Source: Burkholderiales bacterium | GTDB taxonomy: Bacteria > Pseudomonadota > Gammaproteobacteria > Burkholderiales > Burkholderiaceae_C | DNA: 64,000 nucleotides | Assembly: GCA_017307855.1 (NCBI GenBank) | Contig: JAFKGD010000011.1 | Span: 111,999 to 175,998, forward strand | Direction: 5' to 3' | Notes under the pieces: model-generated | The model's input: the letters and a program-made list of their open reading frames with translations, nothing else | What the model was told of the DNA's origin: nothing | Database searches by the model: none | In this document: piece by piece, positions 37,812 to 47,730 of the stretch | How the letters are laid out: each line of letters opens with the position of its first letter | Position numbering within the stretch: the first letter of the stretch is position 1 | Position numbers and translations under genes: made by a program

Positions 37812-38819
37812 ATGCATCACCTTGCCTCCCGCCGCGCCGTCTTGGCCACGGCCCTCGCGTCCGCCGTCGTATCGCCCGCCGTGCTGGCGCAGGGCGCGCG
37901 GGCCATGCCGCTGCCAGCCAACTGGCCCAACCGGCCGCTGCGCATCATCGTGGGTTTCCCCGGCGGCTCGACGCCCGACCTGACGGCTCGCACGATCGCC
38001 GAACCGCTCTCGCGTGCACTGGGCCAGCCCGTGATCGTGGAAAACCGCGTAGGCGCGGGCGGCAACATTGCAGGCGACCTGATTGCCAAGGCGACCGACG
38101 ACCACACCATCGGCGTGATGATCAATGGCAACATGACCATCGCCAGGTTGCTGAACCCGGCGCTGCCGTTCGATCCGCTGACGGACTTCGCGCCCATCAG
38201 CATGATCGGCACCGCGCCGCTGGTGCTGGCCGCACCGGCCAATGCCCCGGGCAACACGCCCGCCGAGTTCATGGCCGCCGCCCGGGCCGCTGGCGACAAG
38301 TGGAGCTACGGCACGCCAGGTATCGGCACCGTCGCGCACATCGGCATGGAACTGCTCAAGGACAGGGCCGGTATCAATCCGGTCCATGTGCCCTACCCGG
38401 GCAATCCGCAGGTGATCACCGCCATGATCGCGGGCGACATCCACCTGTCGCTGCTGCCGCCGGCGCTGGTCACGGCGCAGGTTCGGGCCGGCAAGCTCAA
38501 GGCCATCGGCGTCACCTCGGCCGGCCGCAGTTCGCTGGCAGCCGAATTGCCCAGCCTCACCGAAGCGGGTGTGAAGGACTTCCAGCTCGAGATCTGGAAC
38601 GCTGCCGCCGCGCCGGCCAGCATGCCGCGTCCGATCGTGGAACATCTCTCGGCGCTGATCAGCGAGATCGCCCGCTCTCCCGATGTGCGTGAGCGACTGT
38701 TCCAGCAGGGCTGGCAGGTCACGGGCACGTCGAGCGAGGGACTGGCCCGCCGCATCAAGGCCGATACCGAGACGCTGGGCGGCGTCATCCGCGCCCGCAA
38801 CATCAAGGCCGGCGGCTGA
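37812..38819 (+). CDS. Bug/TctC-family periplasmic solute receptor
   Basis: A 335-residue tripartite tricarboxylate transporter-type receptor. The signal peptide (MHHLASRRAVLATALASAVV) is cleaved near AQGA. The mature start WPNRPLRIIVGFPGGSTPDLTAR and QPVIVENRVGAGGNIAGDLIAKA are the family's hallmark blocks. No membrane TctA/TctB partner is nearby, as is common for the expanded Bug family in Burkholderiales. Start ATG 37812 was chosen to give a normal signal peptide. Ligand unknown. Confidence 0.93.
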   Translation: MHHLASRRAVLATALASAVVSPAVLAQGARAMPLPANWPNRPLRIIVGFPGGSTPDLTARTIAEPLSRALGQPVIVENRVGAGGNIAGDLIAKATDDHTIGVMINGNMTIARLLNPALPFDPLTDFAPISMIGTAPLVLAAPANAPGNTPAEFMAAARAAGDKWSYGTPGIGTVAHIGMELLKDRAGINPVHVPYPGNPQVITAMIAGDIHLSLLPPALVTAQVRAGKLKAIGVTSAGRSSLAAELPSLTEAGVKDFQLEIWNAAAAPASMPRPIVEHLSALISEIARSPDVRERLFQQGWQVTGTSSEGLARRIKADTETLGGVIRARNIKAGG

Positions 38820-38825
38820 GCGCCT

Positions 38826-39653
38826 TCACGCCAGGATGCTGCGCTGCGCCCGCTTCGCGATGTAGCGCGTGGCGGGCACCGGCGATTCGTCCAGCCATCG
38901 CTCGCACACGCTGGCTGTCCAGGCTGGCTGCCTTTTGGCGGCATCGTTGAGCCAGTTGGCCACCGAGTTCTGCACGTAACGGCTCGGGTCGGCGCGCAAG
39001 GGCTCGATCAGTGGCAGCCCGCGCCAGGGCTCGGCCTTGAGCGGCTCGATCTGCGCGCACCACACGCCACGCGGACGCGTCAGTTCGCTCGCGAAGCGGC
39101 GGATGTTTTCGTCGGTATCCACCACCCACGGTGCGAGCAGCGCCAATGCGGCATCCAGGTCGGCTGCGACCTCGTCGCGAACCGCCATCCAGGCGATTTC
39201 GCGCACGCCGAAGTGCGTATCGGCGGCGAAGCGGCGCACGCTCTCCAGACGGGCAGCCAGTGGCAGGCCGCTGAAACCGATCCATTGCGCGGCCCAGCAG
39301 CGGGCCAGGTCGCTCGGATGCGTGGCCAGCCGATGCGCGACGTCGTCGCAGGCGGTGTGGGCGGCCGTCAGGTCGTACAGCGCGCGCGCCACATGCGTGT
39401 GCCGCTGCATGGGCTTGAACGCCGGCAGCATGGCCAGCGTGTCGACCAGGCGCTCCGCCCGCGGATCGAGCCCCACTTGCAGGGCCACGGCCGGGGCCAG
39501 ACGGCCGAGGTCGATGGCGAGGAACTCGTTGAGATTGACGGTAGGGACGTGGCCGCCATTGAGTGCTTCCAGCACATCGGGCGGGATCAGCGCGATGCGG
39601 GCGGCCCCTTTGCGTCCGAGCAGAGCGGCATGCGTGGCCTGCACTGCGCTCAA
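38826..39653 (-). CDS. HEAT-repeat DNA alkylation-repair-like protein (AlkC-like)
   Basis: A 275-residue all-helical protein. The C-terminal third (RYVQNSVANWLNDAAKRQ then a TRYIAKRAQRS motif) strongly resembles the AlkC/COG4335 group of HEAT-repeat DNA glycosylases that remove 3-methyladenine. The N-terminus (GRKGAARIALIPPDVLEALNGG) fits too. It most likely starts at TTG 39653, overlapping the SCO1 stop (TTGA); GTG 39644 is an alternative. Whether it has glycosylase activity or is a paralogue with another role is not clear. Confidence 0.75.
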   Translation of the reverse strand: MSAVQATHAALLGRKGAARIALIPPDVLEALNGGHVPTVNLNEFLAIDLGRLAPAVALQVGLDPRAERLVDTLAMLPAFKPMQRHTHVARALYDLTAAHTACDDVAHRLATHPSDLARCWAAQWIGFSGLPLAARLESVRRFAADTHFGVREIAWMAVRDEVAADLDAALALLAPWVVDTDENIRRFASELTRPRGVWCAQIEPLKAEPWRGLPLIEPLRADPSRYVQNSVANWLNDAAKRQPAWTASVCERWLDESPVPATRYIAKRAQRSILA

Positions 39654-40258
39654 GAGGCTTCTTTCAGCAGTTGCCTGACGTCGGAGGTGAGCGCCTCGGC
39701 GCCGGCGCCATACCGCGCGTACAGGCGCAGGCGGCCCTGCGTGTCGTAGACGTAGCTGGCGGCCGTGTGGTCCATGGTGTAGCTTGTGGGAGTCTTGCCA
39801 TCGACCTTCTTGTAGTAGATCTTGAAGTCCTTGGCGAGCGCTGGCAACTGTTCTGGCGTGGGGCGCAGCGCCACGAAGGACGGATCGAATGCACCCATGT
39901 AGGCCTTGAGGATCTCGGGTGTGTCGCGCTCGGGGTCGACACTCACGAACACGCCCTGCAGGCGCCCGCCGTCGGCGCCCAGGGCTTTCTTGATCTGCGC
40001 CAGCTCGGCCATGGAGGTCGGACAGACGTCGGGGCATTGCGTGAAGCCGAAGAACATCACGACGACCTTGCCCTTGAAGTCCGACAGTGTGCGTTCGCGG
40101 CCTTCGTGGTCGACGACCCTGAAGTCCTTGGCGTAGTCAGCGCCGGTGATGTCCACCGACTTGAACGACGGCTTGGGTTCGGAGCAGGCCGCCAGCAGCC
40201 CTGCCGACGACACGAGGACCAGGGACGAGAGGCCGCGGAGAAGGTCGCGCTTGTGCAT
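39650..40258 (-). CDS. SCO1/SenC-family copper chaperone
   Basis: Delivers copper to, or reduces, the CuA site of cytochrome oxidase subunit 2. The 202-residue lipoprotein-like precursor has the signal LVLVSSAGLLAAC with Cys at about 25. The thioredoxin-like domain contains the metal site CPDVCP (FFGFTQCPDVCPTSMAEL) and the distal His in YTMDHTA. It follows ctaB in the oxidase cluster and overlaps the AlkC-like gene. Confidence 0.95.
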   Translation of the reverse strand: MHKRDLLRGLSSLVLVSSAGLLAACSEPKPSFKSVDITGADYAKDFRVVDHEGRERTLSDFKGKVVVMFFGFTQCPDVCPTSMAELAQIKKALGADGGRLQGVFVSVDPERDTPEILKAYMGAFDPSFVALRPTPEQLPALAKDFKIYYKKVDGKTPTSYTMDHTAASYVYDTQGRLRLYARYGAGAEALTSDVRQLLKEAS

Positions 40259-40266
40259 GTCGGTAC

Positions 40267-41199
40267 TCAGAATAGGTAGTGATCGACCAGCAACGCCGCG
40301 AACAGCAGGCTGAGGTGAATCAGGGAGAAACGGAAGGTCTTGCGCGCGAGCGCGTCGGAATAGCTGCGCCACAGCGCGAAGCCGTAGCCACAGAACCCCA
40401 GCGACAGCACCACGGCCCAGAACAGGTAGAACCATGAACTCATGCCATAGACGAAAGGCATGAGGCAGGCGGCGAAAAGGATGATGGTGTACAGCAGCAC
40501 CTGCAGCCGCGTGAACTCGTTGCCGTGGGTCACCGGCAGCATGGGCAGGCCCGACTTGCGATAGTCCTCGACGCGATAGAGCGCAAGGGCCCAGAAGTGC
40601 GGCGGTGTCCACAGGAAGATGATGAGGAAGAGGATGAGCGCCTCGGGCCCCACCTGCCCCGTCATCGCGGCCCAGCCCAGCACCGGCGGCATGGCGCCCG
40701 AAGCCCCACCGATCACGATGTTCTGCGGCGTGAGCGGCTTGAGGATCACGGTATAGACCACCGCGTAGCCGACAAACGTGGCGAACGTGAGCCACATGGT
40801 GAGCGGGTTGACCCACACGTAGAGCAGCCACGAGCCTGCCGCGCATAGCAGCGCCGAGAACAGCAGCGTCTGCAGGTCCGACAACTCGCCCTTGGCGGTG
40901 GGGCGCCAGGCCGTACGCTTCATGCGTGCGTCGATGCCCTTCTCGACCAGGCAGTTGAACGCCGCCGCGGCGCCCGCCACCAGCCAGATGCCCAGGCACG
41001 CGATGGCCGCGAGCTTGACGTGCGCCAGCGTGGGAAGGCCGGGCACGGCCAGCACCATGCCGATCAGCGCGCAGAACACGATGAGCTGGATGACGCGCGG
41101 TTTGGTCAGTGCATTGAACTGGCTGATCTTCGAGCCGAACGAGGCTGCAACCAGGGGTACGTCCGTCGTCGGCGTCGGGTGGGAGGGTCGAGTGCTCAT
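40267..41199 (-). CDS. ctaB: Protoheme IX farnesyltransferase (heme O synthase)
   Basis: Adds a farnesyl tail to heme b to make heme O. Start ATG 41199 (overlapping the ctaA stop) gives 310 residues with about nine membrane spans. The prenyltransferase motif [15 protein letters not shown] at about 81-95 and the second DxxxD-like region ([14 protein letters not shown]) are visible. It works with ctaA to supply heme A. Confidence 0.97.
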   Translation of the reverse strand: MSTRPSHPTPTTDVPLVAASFGSKISQFNALTKPRVIQLIVFCALIGMVLAVPGLPTLAHVKLAAIACLGIWLVAGAAAAFNCLVEKGIDARMKRTAWRPTAKGELSDLQTLLFSALLCAAGSWLLYVWVNPLTMWLTFATFVGYAVVYTVILKPLTPQNIVIGGASGAMPPVLGWAAMTGQVGPEALILFLIIFLWTPPHFWALALYRVEDYRKSGLPMLPVTHGNEFTRLQVLLYTIILFAACLMPFVYGMSSWFYLFWAVVLSLGFCGYGFALWRSYSDALARKTFRFSLIHLSLLFAALLVDHYLF

Positions 41200-42356
41200 G
41201 CGCGGGCCTCCCGCAGTGTTACGTCCCGGGTGTCCGCCTGCGTCCCATCGACTCGGCTGTTGGCCAACGCCCAGGTCAGCACGACCACGAGCGCGGCGGC
41301 GCCACCGGTGTGCGAGACGGCCGCGGCCAGCGGCCAATCGAATACCACGTTGGAGAGGCCGGTGCCGAACTGCCAGGCAGCCAGCGCGGCCACCCATCGC
41401 GCGGGCCGCGCCAGCGCCGGGTCGCGCCACAGACGCCAGGCCAGCAGTGCCATCAGTGCCAGAACCACATACGCCCAGAGCCGATGTGTGTAGTGGATGG
41501 CCGTGAGCGCTGCGAAAGGAATGCCCTCGCCCGAACCCGTCATGCCCAGATGGCGCCAGATCTCGAAACCGCTCAGGAAGTCCATCTGCGGCCACCAGCT
41601 GCCCTGGCACTGCGGGAAGTCACGGCAGGCCAGCACGGCGTAGTTGGTGCTGACCCAGCCACCCAGCGCGATTTGTAGCGTGACGGCAGCTGTGGTCACC
41701 CAGAGCAGCACGCGCCGGCCACCGTCGACGAGCGCGGGCGCCTCATCGCGCTGGGCCTGGCGGAAGCGCGCCGCCTGCACGCACAGCAGCGCCAGCAGCA
41801 CCAGGCCGCCGATCAGGTGCAGCGTGACGATGGCCGGAAACAGCTTCATGGTGACCGTGAGCGCGCCGAACGCCCCCTGCAGGCACACCCATACCAGCGT
41901 GAGCGTGGGCCACCACGGGCTGACGGCCAGCGTGCCACCCCGTCGGTGCAGCATCCAGCTGGCGGCCGTGAGCGTGAGGATGAGCACGCCCACGCCGGTG
42001 GCCAGGTAGCGGTGGATCATCTCGATCCAGGCCTTGCGGTGCGTGACCGGCCCCGTGGGCTGGGCCGACTGCGCAGCGCTGATCTCGGCATGCGCGCCCA
42101 GCGGGCTGGCCTGGCCGTAGCAGCCCGGCCAGTCGGGGCATCCCAGGCCCGAGTCGGTGAGACGCGTGAAGGCACCGAACAGCACCAGATCGAAGGTGAG
42201 GAACAGCGTGAGCACAGTCAGCGCGGCCATGCGCTGCGCGGGCGCGGCCTGGCGGTTGCGCATCCAGATCCAGGCCAGCGGCCCGAGCGCGAGCACCACG
42301 CCCATGAGCATCATGCGCGCCAGGGGCGAGAGGTCGTAGAGTGGTTGCGCGTCCAT
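41196..42356 (-). CDS. ctaA: Heme A synthase
   Basis: Oxidises heme O to heme A. The 386 residues include about eight membrane spans. The conserved [19 protein letters not shown] region at about 64-82 has the paired Cys of the Gram-negative form; His residues in [10 protein letters not shown] and the C-terminal HTGGAAAL coordinate heme. It precedes ctaB (four-base overlap) and follows the small membrane-anchored protein gene. Confidence 0.97.
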   Translation of the reverse strand: MDAQPLYDLSPLARMMLMGVVLALGPLAWIWMRNRQAAPAQRMAALTVLTLFLTFDLVLFGAFTRLTDSGLGCPDWPGCYGQASPLGAHAEISAAQSAQPTGPVTHRKAWIEMIHRYLATGVGVLILTLTAASWMLHRRGGTLAVSPWWPTLTLVWVCLQGAFGALTVTMKLFPAIVTLHLIGGLVLLALLCVQAARFRQAQRDEAPALVDGGRRVLLWVTTAAVTLQIALGGWVSTNYAVLACRDFPQCQGSWWPQMDFLSGFEIWRHLGMTGSGEGIPFAALTAIHYTHRLWAYVVLALMALLAWRLWRDPALARPARWVAALAAWQFGTGLSNVVFDWPLAAAVSHTGGAAALVVVLTWALANSRVDGTQADTRDVTLREARA

Positions 42357-42359
42357 GCC

Positions 42360-43088
42360 TCAGTCCTGCACCGGGCGGCCGGCCTGGTCCCATGAGGACG
42401 AGGCGCGCAGCAGCCGCTCCAGATCGCGCTTGGCACGCGCGGCGCTTTTTGCGTCAAGCGCGGGCGGGAAGCGCATCATCCAGTTGCCCATGGGGTCAAT
42501 GACATAGAGATGGTCCTCGAGCGCATGGCCTGCGGCGGGCTCGACCCACTTCTGCAGCGCGGCCGGATCGACACGCAACACCGTGGCATTGGCCAGCGCC
42601 GGGCGGAGGGTGTCGGGGACGGCGCCCTCGTCGGTGACGAGCCAGACCCAGTCCACACGGTCTTTCTCCCGCCCCACACTCTCTCGCAACTGGCGCTGCA
42701 GATAGAGATTGGTCTGGCAACGCTCGGCACAGGCGGAGGCGCTGGCACTCACCAGCAACCATTGGTGCCGCAACGAGGTCAGTGGCACTTCACGGCCATC
42801 GAGCGTGCGTGCCACGATGGGCGGCATGGGGCGTTGCTCCACCAGTTCGCCGAACGCCGTGCGCCCATCGGGCCGGATGACGTAGTAGGTGAAGTACGAC
42901 GCGATGACGGGTGCCGCGCACATCAGCAGCACGCCGATCATCTTCCAGCGGCCGCTGCGCGTGCGCGCCGTGTTGCCACCGAGGGACTGCGGCGACGGCA
43001 TGGAGTGCACGGTGAAAGCCAGCGGCTCGTCAGCTGGCGGCAGCGGTGCGGCGGCGCCGGTGGGGGGCGATGAATTGGAACCAGACAT
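42360..43088 (-). CDS. Cytochrome-oxidase-associated membrane protein, SCO/thioredoxin-like
   Basis: A 242-residue protein with one membrane span at about 50-70 (MIGVLLMCAAPVIASYFTYYVI) and a periplasmic domain. That domain has a LLVSASASACAERCQTNLYLQRQLR segment, a Cys pair (CAERC at about 120) in the place of the SCO CxxxC, and a late LYVIDPMGNWMMRF block typical of SCO-like folds. It is found next to surf1 and ctaA in many betaproteobacteria. It probably assists copper or thiol chemistry of oxidase assembly. The ATG at 43088 lies inside the end of surf1 (59-base overlap). Confidence 0.78.
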   Translation of the reverse strand: MSGSNSSPPTGAAAPLPPADEPLAFTVHSMPSPQSLGGNTARTRSGRWKMIGVLLMCAAPVIASYFTYYVIRPDGRTAFGELVEQRPMPPIVARTLDGREVPLTSLRHQWLLVSASASACAERCQTNLYLQRQLRESVGREKDRVDWVWLVTDEGAVPDTLRPALANATVLRVDPAALQKWVEPAAGHALEDHLYVIDPMGNWMMRFPPALDAKSAARAKRDLERLLRASSSWDQAGRPVQD

Positions 43089-43791
43089 AAAGGATTGCCA
43101 TCAGGCCGCCGAACCCGAACCATTGGGCGGCGTAACCATAGTGTTTTTCGACGCCGCTGGCCACTTCGGGCCATTCGCGCTGCAGGCCTTCGCTGGCAGC
43201 GCCCGTCTGGACGATGCTGCCCTCGGCAAGCGGCAGCCCGGTCTCGGTGCGAAAAGCGTCCAGGTCGAGATTCTGCCGGATGCGGGAAGCCCCTTGGGCC
43301 CCCTGCCCCTCGGACATATTGCCCAAGGCATACAGCCGGCCCGGCGGCGGCCCCACCCGGCCCTCGACCCTCACCGGCCCTGGGGGCGTTTGCACCGGGA
43401 CCAGGCGCGTGCGGTCCTGAAAATCTCGCGGTACCCAGCCCCGCTGCACCAACACCACGCCACCCTGCATCAGGCGCAGCGGCGTCAAAACATAAAAGCC
43501 GGGCCGGCCGTGCATCTGCCGGTTGTCCAGATACACCGTGCGGTCCTCGACCCATTCGCCCTGGAGTTCGACGCGGCGATGCAGCCAGGGCGACAGGTCG
43601 TGCTGGCCTGCCAGCACCGCGCCACCCATGGCTGGCGCGTTGTGCTGCGCCTCGATCGCATCGTGCAGCGCCATCTTCTGCGCGGCACGGTCGAGCTGCC
43701 AGCGCCCCAGCGACACCGTCACTGCGATGCCGGCCACGGTAGCGAGCGTGATGATCCAGAAGCGCACGGAGCGCGTGCGGGGCCCGGTCAC
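43030..43791 (-). CDS. SURF1-family oxidase assembly protein
   Basis: A 253-residue membrane protein starting at GTG 43791 with GAGG eight bases upstream. Two membrane spans (about 8-25 and 225-243) flank a periplasmic domain carrying the family motifs VSLGRWQLDRAAQK, GRPGFYVLTPL and VVLVQRGWVPRD; the final span begins YAAQWFGFGGL. SURF1 helps insert heme a3 into cytochrome oxidase. It is divergent from the twin-transmembrane gene by 15 bases. Confidence 0.93.
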   Translation of the reverse strand: MTGPRTRSVRFWIITLATVAGIAVTVSLGRWQLDRAAQKMALHDAIEAQHNAPAMGGAVLAGQHDLSPWLHRRVELQGEWVEDRTVYLDNRQMHGRPGFYVLTPLRLMQGGVVLVQRGWVPRDFQDRTRLVPVQTPPGPVRVEGRVGPPPGRLYALGNMSEGQGAQGASRIRQNLDLDAFRTETGLPLAEGSIVQTGAASEGLQREWPEVASGVEKHYGYAAQWFGFGGLMAILYVWFQFIAPHRRRRTAAAS

Positions 43792-43806
43792 GGGATAATC
43801 CTCTGC

Positions 43807-44031
43807 ATGAAATACCTGATGGGACTGGTTTTCGTCGCGATCCTCGCCAGCCTGGGCACGGCGCTGGTGTTCATGATGCGCGGTGGCCAGGACGGCAAGC
43901 CCAAGTCTGGCAACAACATGGCCCGCGCGCTGGCGGTGCGCGTCGGCCTCTCGGTGCTGCTCTTCATCTGTCTGCTCATCGCCTGGAAGCTCGGCTGGAT
44001 CCAGCCCACCGGCGTTCCGGCCAGCCGCTAG
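43807..44031 (+). CDS. Twin transmembrane protein (DUF2909-like)
   Basis: A 74-residue protein with two membrane spans (about 2-23 and 46-66) joined by a charged loop (RGGQDGKPKSGNN). Genes like this are regularly placed between surf1 and cox3 in betaproteobacteria, always opposite to the cox genes, suggesting a role in oxidase assembly. It ends 20 bases before a bidirectional terminator. Confidence 0.85.
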   Translation: MKYLMGLVFVAILASLGTALVFMMRGGQDGKPKSGNNMARALAVRVGLSVLLFICLLIAWKLGWIQPTGVPASR

Positions 44032-44055
44032 TGTCGCAGCCCGGGCGGGCCATGG

Positions 44056-44082
44056 AAAAAAGGCGCCTCGCGGCGCCTTTTT
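44056..44082. terminator. Bidirectional terminator between twin-TM gene and cox3
   Basis: AAAGGCGCC (44059-44067), loop TCGC, GGCGCCTTT (44072-44080), flanked by A runs on the left and T runs on the right, so it can end transcripts from either direction (twin-transmembrane gene on +, cox3 on -). Confidence 0.88.
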
Positions 44083-44106
44083 CATCGATGCCGCAGGGCG
44101 CGGCGA

Positions 44107-44988
44107 TCACATCCAGTAGACCAGGATGTACAGGCCCAGCCAGACAACGTCCACGAAGTGCCAGTACCAGGCCGCACCTTCGAAGCCGAAATGGCGCTCG
44201 GAGGTGAAGTGCCCCTTTTGCAGGCGCAGCGTGATGAACAGCAGCATCAGCATGCCCACGAACACGTGGAAGCCGTGGAAACCGGTCAGCATGAAGAAGG
44301 TGGAGCCAAAGATGCCCGAGCTGAGCTTGAGGTTCAGGTCGGCATAGGCGTGGGCGTATTCGTAGCCCTGGACGAACAGGAACACGACGCCCAGCAGCAC
44401 GGTCGCCCACATGTAGCCGATGGTCTTGGCCCGGTTACCAACCTGCAGTGCATGGTGGGCGATGGTCAGCGTCACGCCCGAGGTCAGGAGCAGGGCTGTA
44501 TTGATGGTCGGCAGCCAGAACGGGCCCATGGTCTGGAATGGCTCGACGATGCCGGCCGGCGACGTGGTCGCACCGGGCGACACGCTGGGCCAGGCAGCCT
44601 TGAAATCGGGCCACAGCAGCGCGTTCTCGAGGCTGCCCAGCGCCGGCACCGAGTGCGAGCGGGCCCACCACAGCGCGGTGAAGAAAGCACCGAAGAACAT
44701 CACCTCCGAGAAGATGAACCAGCTCATGCTCCAGCGGTACGACAGGTCGATCTTGCGGCCGTACTGGCCGGTCTCGCTCTCATGGACCGCATCGCGGAAC
44801 CACTGGAACAGCACGATGCCCCACCACGCCAGGCCGAAGGCCAGCGAGTAGGCGCCCCAGCCGTGGCCGTTGATCCACTGGCCGGCTCCCAGGATCACGA
44901 AGAACAGCCCCGCAGCCGCCATGACGGGATGGCGCGAAGGCCCCGGCACGAAGTAGTAGGGCGTGGCGCCGGTGGTGGACGAACTCAT
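44107..44988 (-). CDS. ctaE: Cytochrome c oxidase subunit III
   Basis: A 293-residue membrane protein with seven spans. Conserved blocks include YGRKIDLSYRWSMSWFIFSEVMFF (cited by its ends), EPFQTMGPFWLPTINT and the terminal FTSERHFGFEGAAWYWHFVDVVWL. It is the last of the cox genes in transcription order and ends at the bidirectional terminator. Confidence 0.97.
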   Translation of the reverse strand: MSSSTTGATPYYFVPGPSRHPVMAAAGLFFVILGAGQWINGHGWGAYSLAFGLAWWGIVLFQWFRDAVHESETGQYGRKIDLSYRWSMSWFIFSEVMFFGAFFTALWWARSHSVPALGSLENALLWPDFKAAWPSVSPGATTSPAGIVEPFQTMGPFWLPTINTALLLTSGVTLTIAHHALQVGNRAKTIGYMWATVLLGVVFLFVQGYEYAHAYADLNLKLSSGIFGSTFFMLTGFHGFHVFVGMLMLLFITLRLQKGHFTSERHFGFEGAAWYWHFVDVVWLGLYILVYWM

Positions 44989-45032
44989 GTGCAGCTCCTG
45001 ACTTCTCTAATCTTTGATCTTGTTCATGGGAC

Positions 45033-45257
45033 TCAAGCGGTCACCACCCAGTTCACCAGCAGGATCAACCCACCGACGAACAGCATGGCCCCGATCAGGC
45101 CCACCACCATGATGTGGATGGGCGAGAGGCGCTTGATGTCCTCCTCGAAATCTCCGCGCTGGCGCAGGCCGACGAACGACCAGGCCACCGCCTTCACGGT
45201 CCGCCACAGCGACAGCCCCGGCTTGCGCGGCGCGGGCGACGGCGTGCGTGCGTTCAT
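45033..45257 (-). CDS. DUF2970 small membrane protein
   Basis: A 74-residue protein with a Pro-rich N-terminus, a basic helix (SLWRTVKAVAWSFVGLRQRGDFEEDIKRL) typical of DUF2970, and one C-terminal span (IMVVGLIGAMLFVGGLILLVNW). It lies between ctaG and cox3. An upstream GTG at 45266 overlaps the ctaG stop and could also start it. Oxidase-linked by context, function unknown. Confidence 0.85.
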   Translation of the reverse strand: MNARTPSPAPRKPGLSLWRTVKAVAWSFVGLRQRGDFEEDIKRLSPIHIMVVGLIGAMLFVGGLILLVNWVVTA

Positions 45258-45262
45258 GCCGT

Positions 45263-45892
45263 TCACGTCCCGGCTTCCAGTTGAGGCACGGAGCCCGTGG
45301 CGGATGCGGTAGGCGCCGGCGGCGTCTTGCCGCCCACCTCGAAGAACGTATAGGACAACGTGATGGTCGTCACGTCCTTCGACAGCTTGGGATCGATGAC
45401 GAAGGCCACCGGCCATTCCTTCTTCTCGCCCGGCTCCAGCGTGTACTGGCTGAAGCAGAAGCACTCGAGCTTGTTGAAGTGGGCCGCCGCCTGGCGCGGC
45501 GCGTAGCTCGGGATGGCCTGCGCAGCCATGCGGCGGTTCTGGATGTTCTGGAACTCGTACATCACCGTCATCAGCTCGCCCGGATGGACCTGCATCGAAC
45601 GGACGGCCGGCTTGAAATCCCAGGGCCCACGGACATTGGCGTCGAACTCGACCGTGATGGTGCGCGTGGTGTCGACCTGCGAATTGACGGCGACCTTGGC
45701 CGCCGCGCGGCCGGCCACGCCACCGCCCGGCACCTGGCGCTCGGAGAGCGACAGGATGTTGATGCCCGTCATCTCGCAGATGTGCTTGTAGATGGGGATC
45801 AGCGCATAGCCGAACGCGAACATGCCCAGGGCGATGACGGCCAGCTTGCCGACCATCCTGGCGTTCTCGCGGCGCAGATGCTGGGTGGCCAT
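45263..45892 (-). CDS. ctaG: Cytochrome oxidase assembly protein CtaG/Cox11
   Basis: Inserts CuB into subunit I. The 209-residue protein has one N-terminal span (VGKLAVIALGMFAFGYALIPIY) and a periplasmic domain with the copper-binding CFCFSQ motif at about 138-143 and a nearby EKKEWPV stretch. A C-terminal Pro/Ala tail is unique to some relatives. The small 36-residue gene precedes it. Confidence 0.96.
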   Translation of the reverse strand: MATQHLRRENARMVGKLAVIALGMFAFGYALIPIYKHICEMTGINILSLSERQVPGGGVAGRAAAKVAVNSQVDTTRTITVEFDANVRGPWDFKPAVRSMQVHPGELMTVMYEFQNIQNRRMAAQAIPSYAPRQAAAHFNKLECFCFSQYTLEPGEKKEWPVAFVIDPKLSKDVTTITLSYTFFEVGGKTPPAPTASATGSVPQLEAGT

Positions 45893-45928
45893 GAAACGGT
45901 TCCTCGGAAGGCGTGGACGAGCCGGAGC

Positions 45929-46039
45929 TCAGCCCATCCAGACCATGCGGGCGATGAAGCCCACGAAGAACACCGCCACCACCGACGCCAGGATCAGCGC
46001 CAGCCGGAGGTTGGCCTTCTTCTGCTCGGGCGTGGTCAT
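45929..46039 (-). CDS. 36-residue cytochrome oxidase small assembly protein
   Basis: ATG 46039 to TGA 45929 encodes MTTPEQKKANLRLALILASV followed by a second hydrophobic half ending RMVWMG: a basic start and one membrane span. Very small genes of this type between cox1 and ctaG are conserved in betaproteobacteria. It starts 11 bases after the cox1 stop. Confidence 0.85.
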   Translation of the reverse strand: MTTPEQKKANLRLALILASVVAVFFVGFIARMVWMG

Positions 46040-46050
46040 CGCCGCCTCCT

Positions 46051-47697
46051 TCAACCCACCACCTTGGTGGCGGTCGAATCCAGCTTGGGCGGAACTTCGA
46101 AGGTGTGGAACGGTGCCGGCGAAGGCACTTCCCACTCCAGGCCCTCGGCGCCTGCGCCATCGGGATCGTTCCAGGGACGCTGCGGCGCCGGTTCACCCTT
46201 GCCACGCATGGTCGGCAGCACGATGAACAGGAAGAAGTAGACCTGAGCGAAGCCGAAGGCGAAGGCACCCACCGAGGCGATCGCGTTGAAGTCGGCGAAC
46301 TGCATCGGGTAGTCGGCATAGCGGCGCGGCATGCCCGCCAGGCCCAGGAAGTGCATCGGGAAGAAAGTGACGTTGAACGCGATCAGCGACCACCAGAAGT
46401 GGATCTTGCCACGCGTCTCGTTGTACATCACGCCCGTCCACTTGGGCACCCAGTAGTAATAGCCGGCGAACAGCGCATACAGCGAACCGGCCACCAGCAC
46501 GTAGTGGAAGTGCGCCACGACGTAGTAGGTGTCCTGCAGCTGGATGTCGATCGGCGCCATCGCCAGGATCAGGCCGGTGAAGCCGCCCATCGTGAAAACG
46601 AAGATGAAGCCGACCGCGAACAGCATCGGGGTCTCGAAGGTCATCTCGCCCTTCCACATGGTGGCGATCCAGTTGAAGATCTTCACGGCCGTGGGCACTG
46701 CGATCAGCATGGTCGCGTACATGAAGAACAGCTGGCCGGTGACAGGCATGCCGGTCGTGAACATGTGGTGCGCCCACACGATGAACGACATGATCGCGAT
46801 GGACGACGTGGCATACACCATCGAGGCGTAGCCGAACAGCTTCTTGCGCGCGAACGCCGGGACGATCTGGCTGATGATGCCGAACGCCGGCAGGATCATG
46901 ATGTAGACCTCGGGGTGGCCGAAGAACCAGAAGATGTGCTGGTACATCACCGGGTCGCCGCCGCCGGCAGGGTTGAAGAACGTCGTGCCGAAGTGGCGGT
47001 CGGTCAGCGTCATGGTGATCGCGCCGGCCAGCACGGGCATCACGGCAATCAGCAGGTAGGCTGTGATGAGCCAGGTCCAGCAGAACATCGGCATCTTCAT
47101 CAGCGTCATGCCCGGGGCGCGCATGTTTAGGATGGTCACGATGATGTTGATCGAGCCCATGATCGACGAGGCGCCCAGGATGTGCATCGCGAAGATGCCG
47201 GCATCCATCGACGGGCCCATCTGCAGCGTGAGCGGTGCGTAGAGCGTCCAGCCTGCCGCCGGCGCGCCGCCGGGCATGAAGAACGACGTCACCAGCATGA
47301 TGGCCGCAGGAATCATCAGCCAGAAGCTGAAGTTGTTCATGCGCGCGAACGCCATGTCCGACGCGCCGATCTGCAGCGGAATCATCCAGTTCGCGAAACC
47401 GACGAAGGCCGGCATGATGGCCCCGAACACCATGATCAGGCCGTGCATGGTGGTGAACTGGTTGAACAGCTCGGGATTGACGAGTTGCAGGCCGGGCTGG
47501 AACAGCTCGGCGCGGATCAGCAGCGCGAGCACCCCGCCCACCATCAGCATGGTGAACGAGAACAGCAGGTACAGCGTGCCGATGTCCTTGTGGTTGGTGG
47601 CGAACACCCAGCGACGCCAGCCCGTGGGCGCATGGTGGTCGTGGTGGTCGTCGTGTGCGTGGCCGGCGTGCCCGTGGTTGTCGAGTACAGCGCTCAT
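46051..47697 (-). CDS. ctaD: Cytochrome c oxidase subunit I
   Basis: Catalytic subunit, 548 residues, about 12 spans. Heme ligand and copper regions are evident: [13 protein letters not shown] early (His of heme a), [18 protein letters not shown] (CuB His with the Tyr cross-link), AHHMFTTG, and [16 protein letters not shown] (His ligands). An N-terminal His/Asp-rich stretch ([15 protein letters not shown]) is a common variable metal-binding lead. Followed by the 36-residue gene. Confidence 0.98.
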   Translation of the reverse strand: MSAVLDNHGHAGHAHDDHHDHHAPTGWRRWVFATNHKDIGTLYLLFSFTMLMVGGVLALLIRAELFQPGLQLVNPELFNQFTTMHGLIMVFGAIMPAFVGFANWMIPLQIGASDMAFARMNNFSFWLMIPAAIMLVTSFFMPGGAPAAGWTLYAPLTLQMGPSMDAGIFAMHILGASSIMGSINIIVTILNMRAPGMTLMKMPMFCWTWLITAYLLIAVMPVLAGAITMTLTDRHFGTTFFNPAGGGDPVMYQHIFWFFGHPEVYIMILPAFGIISQIVPAFARKKLFGYASMVYATSSIAIMSFIVWAHHMFTTGMPVTGQLFFMYATMLIAVPTAVKIFNWIATMWKGEMTFETPMLFAVGFIFVFTMGGFTGLILAMAPIDIQLQDTYYVVAHFHYVLVAGSLYALFAGYYYWVPKWTGVMYNETRGKIHFWWSLIAFNVTFFPMHFLGLAGMPRRYADYPMQFADFNAIASVGAFAFGFAQVYFFLFIVLPTMRGKGEPAPQRPWNDPDGAGAEGLEWEVPSPAPFHTFEVPPKLDSTATKVVG

Positions 47698-47730
47698 ATC
47701 GTTATCCTCAGATTCTTTCGGTGCCGCAGG

